Below are positions 1-8,303 of a stretch of 45,859 nt of DNA, in pieces. Position 1 is the stretch's first letter. Every line of letters begins with the position of its first letter. The translations under genes and the position numbers were made by a program. This DNA comes from IMCC2047 sp041395865 (GTDB lineage: Bacteria; Pseudomonadota; Gammaproteobacteria; Pseudomonadales; IMCC2047): the NCBI GenBank assembly GCA_041395865.1, contig JAWKZQ010000018.1:1-45859 (forward strand), in the 5' to 3' direction. The notes below the pieces were generated by a model, which did not search any database, was not told where the DNA came from, and saw nothing but the letters and a program-made list of their open reading frames with translations.

Positions 1-267
1 CAGATAGGTCTCTACAAACCGCCTCCATTCACCCTCCAAGAACTCCACGCCATTGAGTGCTTGCAGTTGTACCCGCACATTGGCCAGCATGGCTTCAGGG
101 TTATTTAGCGCAGGCAAATATTCATAACCCTGGTTGACCAAATCCTGAATCAGCTCTCGCTCCAGGTCGCCTTCGCTTTGGTAGCTTTCGGCCACCTTCC
201 ACTCTTTGTTGTATTTATCCAGAACAATAAAGTGGTTGGATTCGGCAATGGCTTTGTAATCCGTCAT
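1..267 (-). CDS. hsdR: Type I restriction enzyme R subunit HsdR, N-terminal part (runs off window)
   Basis: An open frame on the minus strand starts with ATG at 267 and is still open at base 1, so only about 89 N-terminal residues are visible. They begin MTDYKAIAESNHFIVLDKYN and contain a stretch typical of the start of the HsdR nuclease domain (SEGDLERELIQDLVNQGYEY, then LNNPEAMLANVRVQLQALN). HsdR is the ATP-dependent DNA translocase and nuclease of type I restriction systems. The start overlaps the end of the rhuM gene by four bases, so it is the last visible gene of the hsdM-hsdS-prrC-rhuM-hsdR operon. The motor domains lie outside the window and cannot be judged. Confidence 0.85.
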   Translation of the reverse strand, partial: MTDYKAIAESNHFIVLDKYNKEWKVAESYQSEGDLERELIQDLVNQGYEYLPALNNPEAMLANVRVQLQALNGVEFLEGEWRRFVETYL

Positions 268-1301
268 TGGTCGTTATCCTTTTTTTGCAGCAGCTTTTTC
301 ACTTCACGGTCAAAGTCAGATTCAATGCGCTGCTGTTTGTTAAATTTTTCGTATTCAGCAAAGGCTTTCGATTCAGCGTTTTGGCGAGAAATGGTGCCGT
401 AGCCTTCCAGTATCTGATACTCATTAAACGTCAAAAACTTGTTCACACTCTCGGCAAAGCTTTCCATGGTAAAGGTGTTGCGCCGTTCGATAATGCCTTC
501 GATATAGTCAAAAAATGCCGATACGGCGCGCTCGAGTTTTTTTATTTCATCTTCACTCAGGTAGTTTTTCGCCACTGTGGTATCCGACTTTAACACGCGG
601 CCAGCGGGCGCATTTTTATAGGTGCTCATGCCCATTAAGGGTTTGCTGGCATCGGCTTTCAGGGAAATAATCTCGGCAGCAGTATGGCCGGTAATGGCAA
701 AATGGAATTTATCCTGCACATGGGCATAAAACTGCTGGGTAGTTTTGGATTTGGGGTCGTAGTCGATACTGCACTCGGCAAAAATATCGGTAATCTGCTG
801 ATAGATGCGCCGCTCACTGGCACGAATGGAGCGAACCCGCTCCAGCAACTCACGGAAGTAATCTTTACCGAAGAATCGACCATTCTTTAAGCGTTCATCA
901 TCCATGGCAAAGCCCTTGATGATGTACTCCTTGATGAGCTGGGTCGCCCAGATGCGGAATTGCGTGGCCTGCGCCGAGTTGACCCGATACCCCACAGAGA
1001 TGACCGCATCCAGGTTGTAGTATTTCACCTGGCTGGTCTGTGTTTTCCCTGCTATGGCTCCGTGTTCAGTGGTATGTTCCAAAATGGAACATACCACTTC
1101 TTCCTGTAACTCATTACTTTCAAAGATGTTTTTCAGGTGTTTGGTTATAGCCGGGCGCTGTACGCCAAACAACTCCGCCATGCGCTCCTGGGTTAGCCAA
1201 ATGGTCTCGTGGCTAAGCAACACCTCCACTTTTATCGCGCCATTAGGTGCGGTGTAGAGCAAAAACTCGGTGGTTTGGTCTTGCAGACTCAAGTTAGGCA
1301 T
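264..1301 (-). CDS. rhuM: RhuM-family protein inside the type I restriction operon
   Basis: The 345-aa product matches the RhuM (virulence RhuM) family: an N-terminal winged-helix-like part (TIWLTQERMAELFGVQRPAI), the YYNLDAVISVGYRVNS segment, then ATQLIKEYIIKGFAMDDERL. The family was named from a Salmonella pathogenicity island and is common in restriction islands, but its biochemical role is not established. I chose ATG 1301 over the in-frame ATG at 1331 because an AAGGA ribosome-binding site lies just before it and the upstream prrC stop is at 1306-1308. Its end overlaps the hsdR start. The position between prrC and hsdR suggests co-expression with the restriction enzyme; any role in modulating PrrC or HsdR is a guess. 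Confidence 0.85.
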   Translation of the reverse strand: MPNLSLQDQTTEFLLYTAPNGAIKVEVLLSHETIWLTQERMAELFGVQRPAITKHLKNIFESNELQEEVVCSILEHTTEHGAIAGKTQTSQVKYYNLDAVISVGYRVNSAQATQFRIWATQLIKEYIIKGFAMDDERLKNGRFFGKDYFRELLERVRSIRASERRIYQQITDIFAECSIDYDPKSKTTQQFYAHVQDKFHFAITGHTAAEIISLKADASKPLMGMSTYKNAPAGRVLKSDTTVAKNYLSEDEIKKLERAVSAFFDYIEGIIERRNTFTMESFAESVNKFLTFNEYQILEGYGTISRQNAESKAFAEYEKFNKQQRIESDFDREVKKLLQKKDNDQ

Positions 1302-1305
1302 GGCT

Positions 1306-2499
1306 TTATCCTTGCGTCTCAACGGTGGCACTGGCGGCAGAGTCTGCCTGCTGCCAAAAGCCGTAATTGCTGACCAAGTGGTTCAGTAGCAAGCCTACCG
1401 TATTCTTTTCAGGCCCACTGGGTTCGGCGACGACTTCATTCGACAATGTTGAATGACTGGTAAATTGTATAATGCGGTTTAAATACGCCTGCTTGTCATC
1501 GGGCAAGAGTTCTGACCATTTTGGATAGCCCAGAAAGCTCGCCGTCTTTTCATACAGGTTACGTAAAAGCGTGAAGTGGTACTTCTGCACGGTGTTTTCA
1601 GCAATGGCTTTTTCCAGTGTCTGTTTCAAATACAGGTGATAAGAGAAGCTCTTATTGGAATCGCCGTGCTTATCCAGCAGTGCAAAGGTACCATCTTCAA
1701 ACCGCTCCAACAGATAACAGGCTTTACTGTTGAGCTCGTTGTAGAGCACGTTATAAAAAAGCGGGCTGTGGGTAGTGATAATGAACTTCAAATTAGACTT
1801 GCTGGACTTGATCAGCCCAGCCAAGTTGACGGCCAGCTCGATCAAATGATTTTCATCCAATGAACTCACTGGGTCATCAATAAAAACATACTCCAGCTGA
1901 TTAAACTGATCGGTTTCACGCTCGCTTGGCTCTGCGACGTTGAGGATGGTAATCACCTGATCAAGCAGCGTGTAAAAAATACTCCAGATAAAGTTACTCT
2001 CTTCTCCTTTCGATATTTTTAGATTTCCAAGATGCTCGTCATCACCTCGCTCAAGTGAGAAGGTCACTTCTGAAAACGCTTTGACTGTAACTTCTTTTCC
2101 CTCTTCATCTTCCTTTTTATATTCTTCATTAAACCGAGGAGTAAGCTTATCATTCGCGTATTTCTGGAAGTTTGTAATGATATTTCGGTCTTGCCCCTGC
2201 TCCCCGAGAATCCAATCAGTAAATGTATTGGGCTGTATTTTTAACTTTGGCTCAGCATCAGCGACTATATCGTTATCCCAATAGAAAAGGTCTTCGGTAA
2301 AAGCGTTGTAATACAGGATTTTGTTCCGAGATGACTCAGCTTCTTCTCCCGCATCATCGTCGGTGCTTTTGGGGGCGATAAATTCTTTGAAGGCCAGCGA
2401 CAAACGCGTTTTTCCCGTACCATTGAAGGCATAGATGAGTTGCACTTTTTTGTCGGAGTCTCTCAACTCTTGGGCTATATCCTTTAGCGGTTTGCTCAT
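1306..2499 (-). CDS. prrC: Anticodon nuclease PrrC (phage-exclusion tRNA-lysine cleaving toxin)
   Basis: The 397-aa protein has the length and order of Escherichia coli PrrC: an ABC-type ATPase N-domain and a C-terminal nuclease domain. Visible motifs are Walker A (YAFNGTGKTRLS, residues 23-34), a degenerate ABC signature (ISKGEE), Walker B with D-loop (YVFIDDPVSSLDENH) and the switch histidine (IITTHSP). In the C-domain R313, E317 and H349 have the same spacing (+4, +36) as the known E. coli catalytic triad Arg320-Glu324-His356. The gene sits one base after hsdS and upstream of hsdR, as in the prr locus. In E. coli PrrC is kept silent by the EcoprrI complex and, when T4 Stp perturbs that complex, cuts tRNA-Lys at the wobble position. 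The same role here is inferred. The frame is intact, whereas hsdM is not. Confidence 0.9.
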   Translation of the reverse strand: MSKPLKDIAQELRDSDKKVQLIYAFNGTGKTRLSLAFKEFIAPKSTDDDAGEEAESSRNKILYYNAFTEDLFYWDNDIVADAEPKLKIQPNTFTDWILGEQGQDRNIITNFQKYANDKLTPRFNEEYKKEDEEGKEVTVKAFSEVTFSLERGDDEHLGNLKISKGEESNFIWSIFYTLLDQVITILNVAEPSERETDQFNQLEYVFIDDPVSSLDENHLIELAVNLAGLIKSSKSNLKFIITTHSPLFYNVLYNELNSKACYLLERFEDGTFALLDKHGDSNKSFSYHLYLKQTLEKAIAENTVQKYHFTLLRNLYEKTASFLGYPKWSELLPDDKQAYLNRIIQFTSHSTLSNEVVAEPSGPEKNTVGLLLNHLVSNYGFWQQADSAASATVETQG

Positions 2500-2500
2500 A

Positions 2501-3709
2501 TCAGGCCGCCACTTCTGCGTTCGGTTTCGGGAAGCTCAACAGCAGATCGCGGTAATACTCGTATTGCTTCTGGCGCAACTCGATTTCGCGGGGTAGACCT
2601 TCGGTGATGGAGTTGGTGAGCGCATCGAATTTGTCGAGGGTGGAGACGATGCGAGCTTGTTCTGCAAGTGGTGGAACAGGTATCGGGAAATTTAAAAACA
2701 TCGCCCTCCGAAGTGAGGTTACAGAAGAACTCACCGATGCTTTTTGTATGTATGTGTAAAAGTATGCAGATATATAGTGAAATACAAACCTTGGTTCCAT
2801 TAGCTCACCAGGGACAATGCGATATGCTCGCTGATGCAAAGCATACTTACCTTGAGCGTAGTGATAGACCTTTCCTACGCCGGCACCATCTCCAGCCGTG
2901 ATAATTGCAGTTTCGTCGAAGTCAAATACATCTAGCTTTAATGGTTCGCGTCCACGGGCATAAAAAATGTAGTCGCCGTCATCCAAGGCATCTTTTGTAT
3001 CATGACTTCCCGTACCAATAACGGCCACCTCTCCCAACGTCTTCCACTCTACTTCCCCGTCTTTAAAACTCAACAACTGATCACGATAGTAGCTGTATTG
3101 TTTCTTTCGCATGTTAAGCTCGGCAGTCAGCTCGGCAGTCAGCTCGGCGGTCATGGCGGTAAATGCATCCAGAATGCGGGCGATTCCGGCCTGAATTTCC
3201 AGTGATTTTTTGGGGTTGTCTGGGCAAGGGATGGGGACTACTATTTTTGCCAGGTTGCCGCTAGATACTCTGCGAACCTTTGCGCCAGTTATATATTTTC
3301 GTTTCTGCTCTTGAAAAGTATTAGTTTGAAAGTAGTGAGCCAGATACTTGACGTTTTGATTGTGCCTGAAAAGCATCATATCGCCAGAAATCGCGACTTG
3401 TTCGCCTAGCCAAGCCAATGGCTTAACCACATCTTCATCGTTCTCTGAGGTTGTAGCTAGTAAGAGATCATTTTTTTCTGCCTTTTTTAACCTTCTAGCA
3501 AATTCTTTAGATACAAAGGTAAATGTCTTTTCGGCTGACAGCCCATATTTGGTATAGATCTGGCCATAATGTATCGCTGGAAAACCTTCTTCAACAAAGT
3601 CCTTCTTTTGCAGTCCGTTGCCGCGTATAAACTCGCCGACTTCGCCGAGGGGTTTACACTCCACCTCAACCCCATCCAGCAGCTTCTCCATAAAGCTTAC
3701 ATCGCTCAT
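2501..3709 (-). CDS. hsdS: Type I restriction-modification specificity subunit HsdS (type IC, 3x TAEL)
   Basis: The 402-aa protein has two target-recognition domains: TRD1 at about 1-150 and TRD2 at about 215-340 (EVEWKTLGEVAVIGTGSHD onward). Each is followed by a conserved helical spacer ending in related sequences (RKKQYSYYRDQLLSF and LRQKQYEYYRDLLLSF). The central spacer carries TAEL three times in tandem at residues 187-198. In the EcoR124 type IC family two or three TAEL copies set the gap between the half-sites (N6 or N7), so a three-copy protein should read the longer spacer. ATG 3709 overlaps the hsdM stop by four bases, implying translational coupling. The exact DNA target cannot be read from sequence. 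Confidence 0.93.
   Translation of the reverse strand: MSDVSFMEKLLDGVEVECKPLGEVGEFIRGNGLQKKDFVEEGFPAIHYGQIYTKYGLSAEKTFTFVSKEFARRLKKAEKNDLLLATTSENDEDVVKPLAWLGEQVAISGDMMLFRHNQNVKYLAHYFQTNTFQEQKRKYITGAKVRRVSSGNLAKIVVPIPCPDNPKKSLEIQAGIARILDAFTAMTAELTAELTAELNMRKKQYSYYRDQLLSFKDGEVEWKTLGEVAVIGTGSHDTKDALDDGDYIFYARGREPLKLDVFDFDETAIITAGDGAGVGKVYHYAQGKYALHQRAYRIVPGELMEPRFVFHYISAYFYTYIQKASVSSSVTSLRRAMFLNFPIPVPPLAEQARIVSTLDKFDALTNSITEGLPREIELRQKQYEYYRDLLLSFPKPNAEVAA
3116..3151 (-). repeat. Three 12-bp tandem repeats encoding TAEL in hsdS
   Basis: Three consecutive 12-base units (3140-3151, 3128-3139, 3116-3127) differ from each other at only one or two third-codon positions and each encode TAEL. A partial fourth unit (MTA) precedes them. 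In EcoR124/EcoR124-3 unequal crossover between such units changes the copy number and hence the recognition-site spacing. Confidence 0.92.
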
Positions 3710-5256
3710 GCGTCCTGCTCCTCACCTTCAATTTCAGCCACGATCGCATCAATGTCTTTGCGCAATTGGGTAATTCTGGCGACGGTAGTTTTTAGCTCAG
3801 CATTCAGCTCACCAATATCCACCACTTCGCGGGTGTCTTTGGCTTCTACATAAGAGCTGACCGACAGGTTGTAATCGTTAGCGGCCACCTCATCAAAAGG
3901 CACGGAGCGGGCAAGGTGATCGACATTATCCTTGCTATCAAACACCGCCATGATCTGCTGAATATGCCCCGGATTTTTCGGGTCGTCATTGTCAGTCAGA
4001 ATGTTGTTATTGGTTTCTTTTTTAAACAAGCCGCTGGCATCAATAAACTGGGTGTCGGTGCTGGTTTTGTTTTTCGCCAGCACCAGAATGTTGACCGCGA
4101 TGGTGGTGCCAAAGAACAGGTTGGGGGCCAGCGGAAATAACGGTTTCCACATAGTTGTTATCCACAAGGTACTTTCTGGATTTTCTGCTCGGCACCACCA
4201 CGGTAAAAAATGCCGTAAAGCAATGGCTGCGCGGCCCTTGCTGGAAAGGTAACTTAACGCGTAGCACAGCAATCGGCTTTCGATTTAGGAGCCAACACCT
4301 GCCGGGGCAAAGCGCTCATCATTGATCAGGGTAGGGTCGTCGCTGCCGATCCACTTTACCGAATACGGCGGGTTAGAGACGATGGCATCAAAGGGTTTTG
4401 TCGTCACCAAAGTGCGGGTCGATCAGGTGTTACCCAGCTGATATTGAACTTGTCGTAGTTGATGTTGTGCAAAAACATGTTCATCCGCGCCATAGGCTGA
4501 ATGGTTAATTTCGGGCCGAAGCCCTTCAATAATGTGGGCGTCGAAGTGTTTTTGGCTTGCAGCAGCAATGAACCATTGCCTGCGGCTGGGTCATAAATTT
4601 TATTAACGCTGGTTTGCTTGTGCATGGCCAGCTGGGCAATGAGCTTGGAAACATGCTGCGGGGTAAAGAATTCCCCACCGGATTTACCGGCATTGGCAGC
4701 GTAGTTAGAGATTAAAAATTCGTAGGCATCGCCGAACAGATCAACAGGCACTATCGAACTCACCAAACTCCAGCCCTGCCACGCCTTTTAGCACATCGGC
4801 CAGGCGCTTGTTCTTATCTTTTACAGTATTGCCCAGGCGGTTACTGGTGGTATCGAAATCGGCAAACAGGCCTTTAATATCCTGCTCGGAAGGGTAACCA
4901 CTGGCCGAGGCCTCTATAGCGGCAAAGATGGCAGCCAGGTCAGTATTCAGGCTTTCATTGCTGTTGGCATTTTTTGTCACGTTGGCGAACAACTGGCTGG
5001 GGTAAATAAAGTAGCCCTTGGTTTTGATGGCATCGTCTTTAATTTCTGGTGTGATGACGCTGTCGGGCAGTTCGGCGTAGTGGACGCTGTCATCTCCACC
5101 TTCGATGTAGGCGGCAAAGTTTTCGCTGATAAAGCGGTAAAACAGGGTGCCGAGCACGTATTGTTTAAAATCCCAGCCGTCGACGGCGCCGCGAACGTCG
5201 TTGGCAATGGCCCAGATTTGGCGTTGCAGGGCGGCGCGTTGTTGTGAGCTTGTCAT
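3706..5256 (-). pseudogene. hsdM: Type I DNA methyltransferase HsdM, disrupted by multiple small indels
   Basis: The span is 1,551 bases (about 516 codons), close to the normal type IC HsdM length, but the frame is broken many times. Residues from MTSSQQRAALQRQIWAIAND to GLEFGEFDS are read from 5256; the frame then shifts near 4750. The segment with DLFGDAYEFL, GGEFFTPQHVSKLIA and the AdoMet motif DPAAGNGS is in a second frame. The catalytic NPPY (4363-4374) is in a third, and the C-terminal part (LAPNLFFGTTIAVNILVLAK to the stop at 3706) is open again. Changes against the expected reading include a short A run near 4549-4553, a missing C near 4440 and near 4426, an extra A at 4396-4399 and several more between 4140 and 4310. 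No stop is clearly caused by substitution alone. As written it cannot make an active N6-adenine methyltransferase. Sequencing indels are a serious alternative. Confidence 0.85.
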
Positions 5257-5467
5257 GCTGTTGTTCCTGTTAATATTCGTTTGTTCGGTATCGTTAAATG
5301 CCTTATCGGATGGTCATTAACTTTTAGCAGGCAAAAACCCTTGGCGCCATTTCACGTGCCGACCATGAGTGTTACTGGATCTTTTCATTCTGCTTAGCCC
5401 TCAATACCTGGAGCTAAATTAAGATTTTCTACTTCCTTCTCTTGCCCACTTATATTCCCTTGGCTAG

Positions 5468-5793
5468 TTACTTTAGGTTTTGCAGTAGGAACTCAAGAAA
5501 TTCTGGAAACCGCTCAAAATAACGCACAACTACACATTCTGGTTGTCGTTGCAAAGCTTCCAGACCTCGGGGTGTAACCCGTATCTAACTGCGCCCTGCA
5601 GCTATCAATAATCCAGCCTTATTCAAGCAGGTACGAGACAAAGAACCTGGTTGCAAATAATGGTTTGCTTTTCAGACGGCTGCTTTTCTGAAAGCTTTTG
5701 CTCTGTCAGGTTGAAATACTTACACACCTTTTCAAAAGCCTCACTGGAAGCGTGAGTCTCGCCATCGTTAACAGCGTTGAGCAATAGGCGCAT
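5468..5793 (-). pseudogene. Relic of an Mrr-type restriction protein (N-terminal winged-helix domain only)
   Basis: Reading the minus strand from ATG 5793 gives MRLLLNAVNDGETHASSEAF, then EKVCKYFNLTEQKLSEKQPS. After a one-base loss near 5640 it continues SRTCLNKAGLLIAAGRS, an in-frame TAG at 5585-5587, then IRVTPRGLEALQRQPE and YFERFPEFLEFLLQNLK with a stop at 5468-5470. This pattern (a GLL/RxTxRGxExL core and FPEFLEF) is that of the Mrr N-terminal domain. The catalytic Mrr endonuclease domain that should follow is absent; instead hsdM begins downstream. So it is a truncated, frameshifted remnant of an Mrr-like modification-dependent restriction gene, and adds to the evidence that this is a turnover site for defence genes. 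The assignment rests on my recall of the domain pattern. Confidence 0.6.
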
Positions 5794-5978
5794 TCAGGAT
5801 TGAAAATCAGAGGATTGCCACGTAGCCTATCCTTGTCACGTCTTTGGTCTTTTTTAAAAGCCAAATTTACCAGCTCACCCCCTATTCCGCCATGGCGAAA
5901 CAGTATTTCACGAAAACCTCGGTATCTTATATGGAGACAGCCTATCCACCCTTTATCAATCAACAAGAGGCAACAACC

Positions 5979-6482
5979 ATGACAAGTACCTTTCGTATCA
6001 TCAAAAAATCCACATCCCCAAAGTTATCCCCCAGCGCCAAAGGCAACCTCACCTACCATGTCGGTTATGACGAAACCGCCAAAACCTTCCACTTCCGCAT
6101 CACTGCCAATTCTGGTGGCGGCTTCTTCTCTAACGAATGGATCGCCCTGAATGAAATTCTGAGCACCATCGAAACCAGCTCCCCTGACAAGCCCTTCAAA
6201 GCCATCATCTTCAAACCGCTATACGAGTCCAAAGGCTCCAACAACCACGGCTTTTTGGCTGCTGCACTTCGAGCTGAAAAGCTACTACTGCCCGTTGAGA
6301 AGCAGTTGATGTCCCACACGCTGGGCGACCTCAAAGGCTTCAAGGCGGCTATGCAACCGCTCATCAAGGATAAAGTCAGCCTGGAGGACGAAGTGGCCGA
6401 AGCAGAAAAGATCAAGGAAGCCAAACGGGCTGAACTGATCGCCGCCATGAAAAAGACCGCGCAAAAGAAAACCAGCTCGTAA
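5979..6482 (+). CDS. Hypothetical protein (167 aa) next to the restriction island
   Basis: The start is ATG 5979, preceded by AAGAGG at a good distance; the longer frame from 5844 lacks such a site. The product begins MTSTFRIIKKSTSPKLSPSA, has a central mixed region (HFRITANSGGGFFSNEWIAL) and ends in a charged helical tail rich in Lys, Glu and Ala (from about residue 130: LEDEVAEAEKIKEAKRAEL, then KKTAQKKTSS). No signal peptide or membrane segment is visible. I do not recognise the family. It is transcribed away from the hsd operon, and the basic tail would suit a nucleic-acid-associated protein, but that is speculation. Confidence 0.7.
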   Translation: MTSTFRIIKKSTSPKLSPSAKGNLTYHVGYDETAKTFHFRITANSGGGFFSNEWIALNEILSTIETSSPDKPFKAIIFKPLYESKGSNNHGFLAAALRAEKLLLPVEKQLMSHTLGDLKGFKAAMQPLIKDKVSLEDEVAEAEKIKEAKRAELIAAMKKTAQKKTSS

Positions 6483-6961
6483 ATAACTACCGCATCAATA
6501 AGCTTTACCAACCCACCCCAGCACTACAGCAAAAGCACTTCACATAACCCAAAAGGGACCTTTAGCGAAATGCAATATTTCTTCATCTCGCAGCGCTTTG
6601 CTGTACCGGTGTATTTATTACAAAATGGATTGGCGCTAGCACACCAAACGGCTGGTTCCCTTTGCTACCCATGTGCAAGCTGTGAAGCAACATGCTCATC
6701 GTAGTCGTTCCACATTTCTTCCGGAAAATCGGCATATTAAGTGCTATAACGTTTAGGGAGAGGGCCAAATAAAGCAACGCGGAAGGCCCCCTCTTGTCAC
6801 AGTTGTTATATTTCCATTCCTTAACTTCAAGTGCATCAGGCTGAATTGGCCCGGATTTTTCATTAGCAATATGTCCCTGCCCTCAGTTTCTTCGCTTAGT
6901 TACCAACATTTAAAAATCCACCCTAGATAACTAACTGGAATGGTGGGAGTCATATAGCAAT
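6483..6961 (+). other. Gene-poor spacer between the unknown 167-aa gene and the ABC1 kinase
   Basis: No convincing gene is present in this 479-base stretch; the longest minus-strand frame (6583-6777, 64 aa) has no recognisable protein. An imperfect inverted repeat (GAGAGGGCC at 6758-6766 against GGCCCCCTC at 6785-6793) could be a hairpin but has no T tract. Some broken coding remnant may be present, but I cannot identify it. Confidence 0.4.
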
Positions 6962-8269
6962 ATGGCTAAAGAGATACCCGTTCCCAAAAATAGAGCAAGC
7001 CGTTTGCTACAGCTCGGCCGCCTGGCCGGAGGTATTGCCGGACAAGTACTCAGCGATAGCGCGTCGACTTTAGCCGCAGGAAAGCCATTGAGGGCAACAG
7101 AATTACTGCTTACACCTGCCAATGCGATGCGCCTAGCCAAGCGGTTGTCGGTGATGCGCGGTGCGGCAATGAAGGTCGGTCAATTGCTTTCAATGGAAGC
7201 CGGCGACTATCTTCCCCCTCTACTGACCGAAATTTTGGCCGGTTTGAGAGAGAGCGCGCACCCAATGCCATTAGGTCAGGTAGCCAAAGTGCTGGATGAG
7301 GCTTGGGGTAAGCGTTGGGATGATGCATTCAGGCAATTCTCATTCACCCCCCTTGCCGCTGCTTCCATAGGGCAGGTCCACGAAGCCACAACCAGGGATG
7401 GGCGACATCTTGCGATTAAGGTGCAGTATCCCGGGGTTCGAAAAAGCATTGATAGCGACGTTGATAATGCCGCTGCCCTCTTCAAACTTTTACAGCTGAT
7501 TCCAAAAGATTTCGACCTGACAACACTGCTCGAAGAAGCCAAGCATCAACTCCACCAGGAAGCCGATTACTGCGCCGAAGCAGAAAGTATTGCTGAATAC
7601 AGCCGATTCATCGGCTGCGATTCCGGTTTCGAACTTCCGTCAGTGGACAGATCGCTAACCACTTCTGACGTGCTCGCAATGTCCTTCGTCCCCGGTGTTC
7701 CCATCGAAACCCTATTTGATGCACCACACGCTTTAAGGAATCATGTCGCGAAACGGCTTCTGGCCCTGGCTCTGAAGGAAGTATTTGAATGGGGCCTGAT
7801 TCAGACTGATGCCAATTTTGGCAACTACCGATACCAACCAGAGCAGGACCGTATCGGACTCCTCGATTTCGGCGCAACACGACACTACTCCAACGATAGG
7901 GTTTATGCTTTCCGCCGTTTGGTAGGCGCAGCTCAAGACGGCAAAGCTTCTGCCATTGAGTCCCATGCTATTAAATTGGGTTACCTGCGAGCAGGTGAGC
8001 ATGAGTCGTATCGTCAGGGTTTGTGTGCAATGATCAGTACGGTTGCCGAGCCAATGCGTTACCAGGGTTTATTTGATTTCGGCACCTCCGATCTGTCACA
8101 GCGGGTCGCAGAGCTGGCCATATCCCTGAGACTGAAGCAGCGTTACATGCACTTGCCGCCAACCGATATGCTGTTTCTGCACCGAAAGCTCGCAGGCACT
8201 TACCTGCTTTGCGCTCGTTTGCGGGCACAGGTAAATGTGAAGAGTTTAGTCACGCCCTACATTCAATAG
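6962..8269 (+). CDS. ABC1/UbiB-family atypical kinase, COQ8/ADCK3-like
   Basis: The 435-aa protein shows the hallmarks of the ABC1 (UbiB/COQ8) kinase-like family: the KxGQ motif (MKVGQLLSME, about residues 70-79), the alanine-rich loop replacing the P-loop (AAASIGQVHEA, about 131-141), the ATP-site lysine (LAIKVQYPG), a catalytic loop QTDANFGNYRY (about 280) and the metal-binding LLDFGATRHY (about 300). The QTD...N and DFGATR forms resemble eukaryotic COQ8/ADCK3 rather than E. coli UbiB, whose loop is HAD-type. Such proteins support ubiquinone biosynthesis or act as lipid-associated ATPases; the substrate here is unknown. No ubi genes are adjacent. The gene converges with a TetR regulator. 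Confidence 0.85.
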   Translation: MAKEIPVPKNRASRLLQLGRLAGGIAGQVLSDSASTLAAGKPLRATELLLTPANAMRLAKRLSVMRGAAMKVGQLLSMEAGDYLPPLLTEILAGLRESAHPMPLGQVAKVLDEAWGKRWDDAFRQFSFTPLAAASIGQVHEATTRDGRHLAIKVQYPGVRKSIDSDVDNAAALFKLLQLIPKDFDLTTLLEEAKHQLHQEADYCAEAESIAEYSRFIGCDSGFELPSVDRSLTTSDVLAMSFVPGVPIETLFDAPHALRNHVAKRLLALALKEVFEWGLIQTDANFGNYRYQPEQDRIGLLDFGATRHYSNDRVYAFRRLVGAAQDGKASAIESHAIKLGYLRAGEHESYRQGLCAMISTVAEPMRYQGLFDFGTSDLSQRVAELAISLRLKQRYMHLPPTDMLFLHRKLAGTYLLCARLRAQVNVKSLVTPYIQ

Positions 8270-8303
8270 TGTTTTGCGTCCAGCTACCGCAATAGAAGCT
8301 TAT

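Noticed and set aside
3706..4272. 188-aa frame from 4272 as an independent gene
   Set aside because: Its sequence is the C-terminal part of HsdM (LAPNLFFGTTIAVNILVLAK), so it is a fragment of the broken hsdM.
5706..5966. 86-aa minus-strand frame overlapping the mrr relic
   Set aside because: It has no known domain and overlaps the better-supported mrr reading in another frame.
6583..6777. 64-aa minus-strand frame in the spacer before the ABC1 kinase
   Set aside because: The protein has no recognisable motif, no clear ribosome-binding site and an unlikely composition, so it is probably a chance frame.
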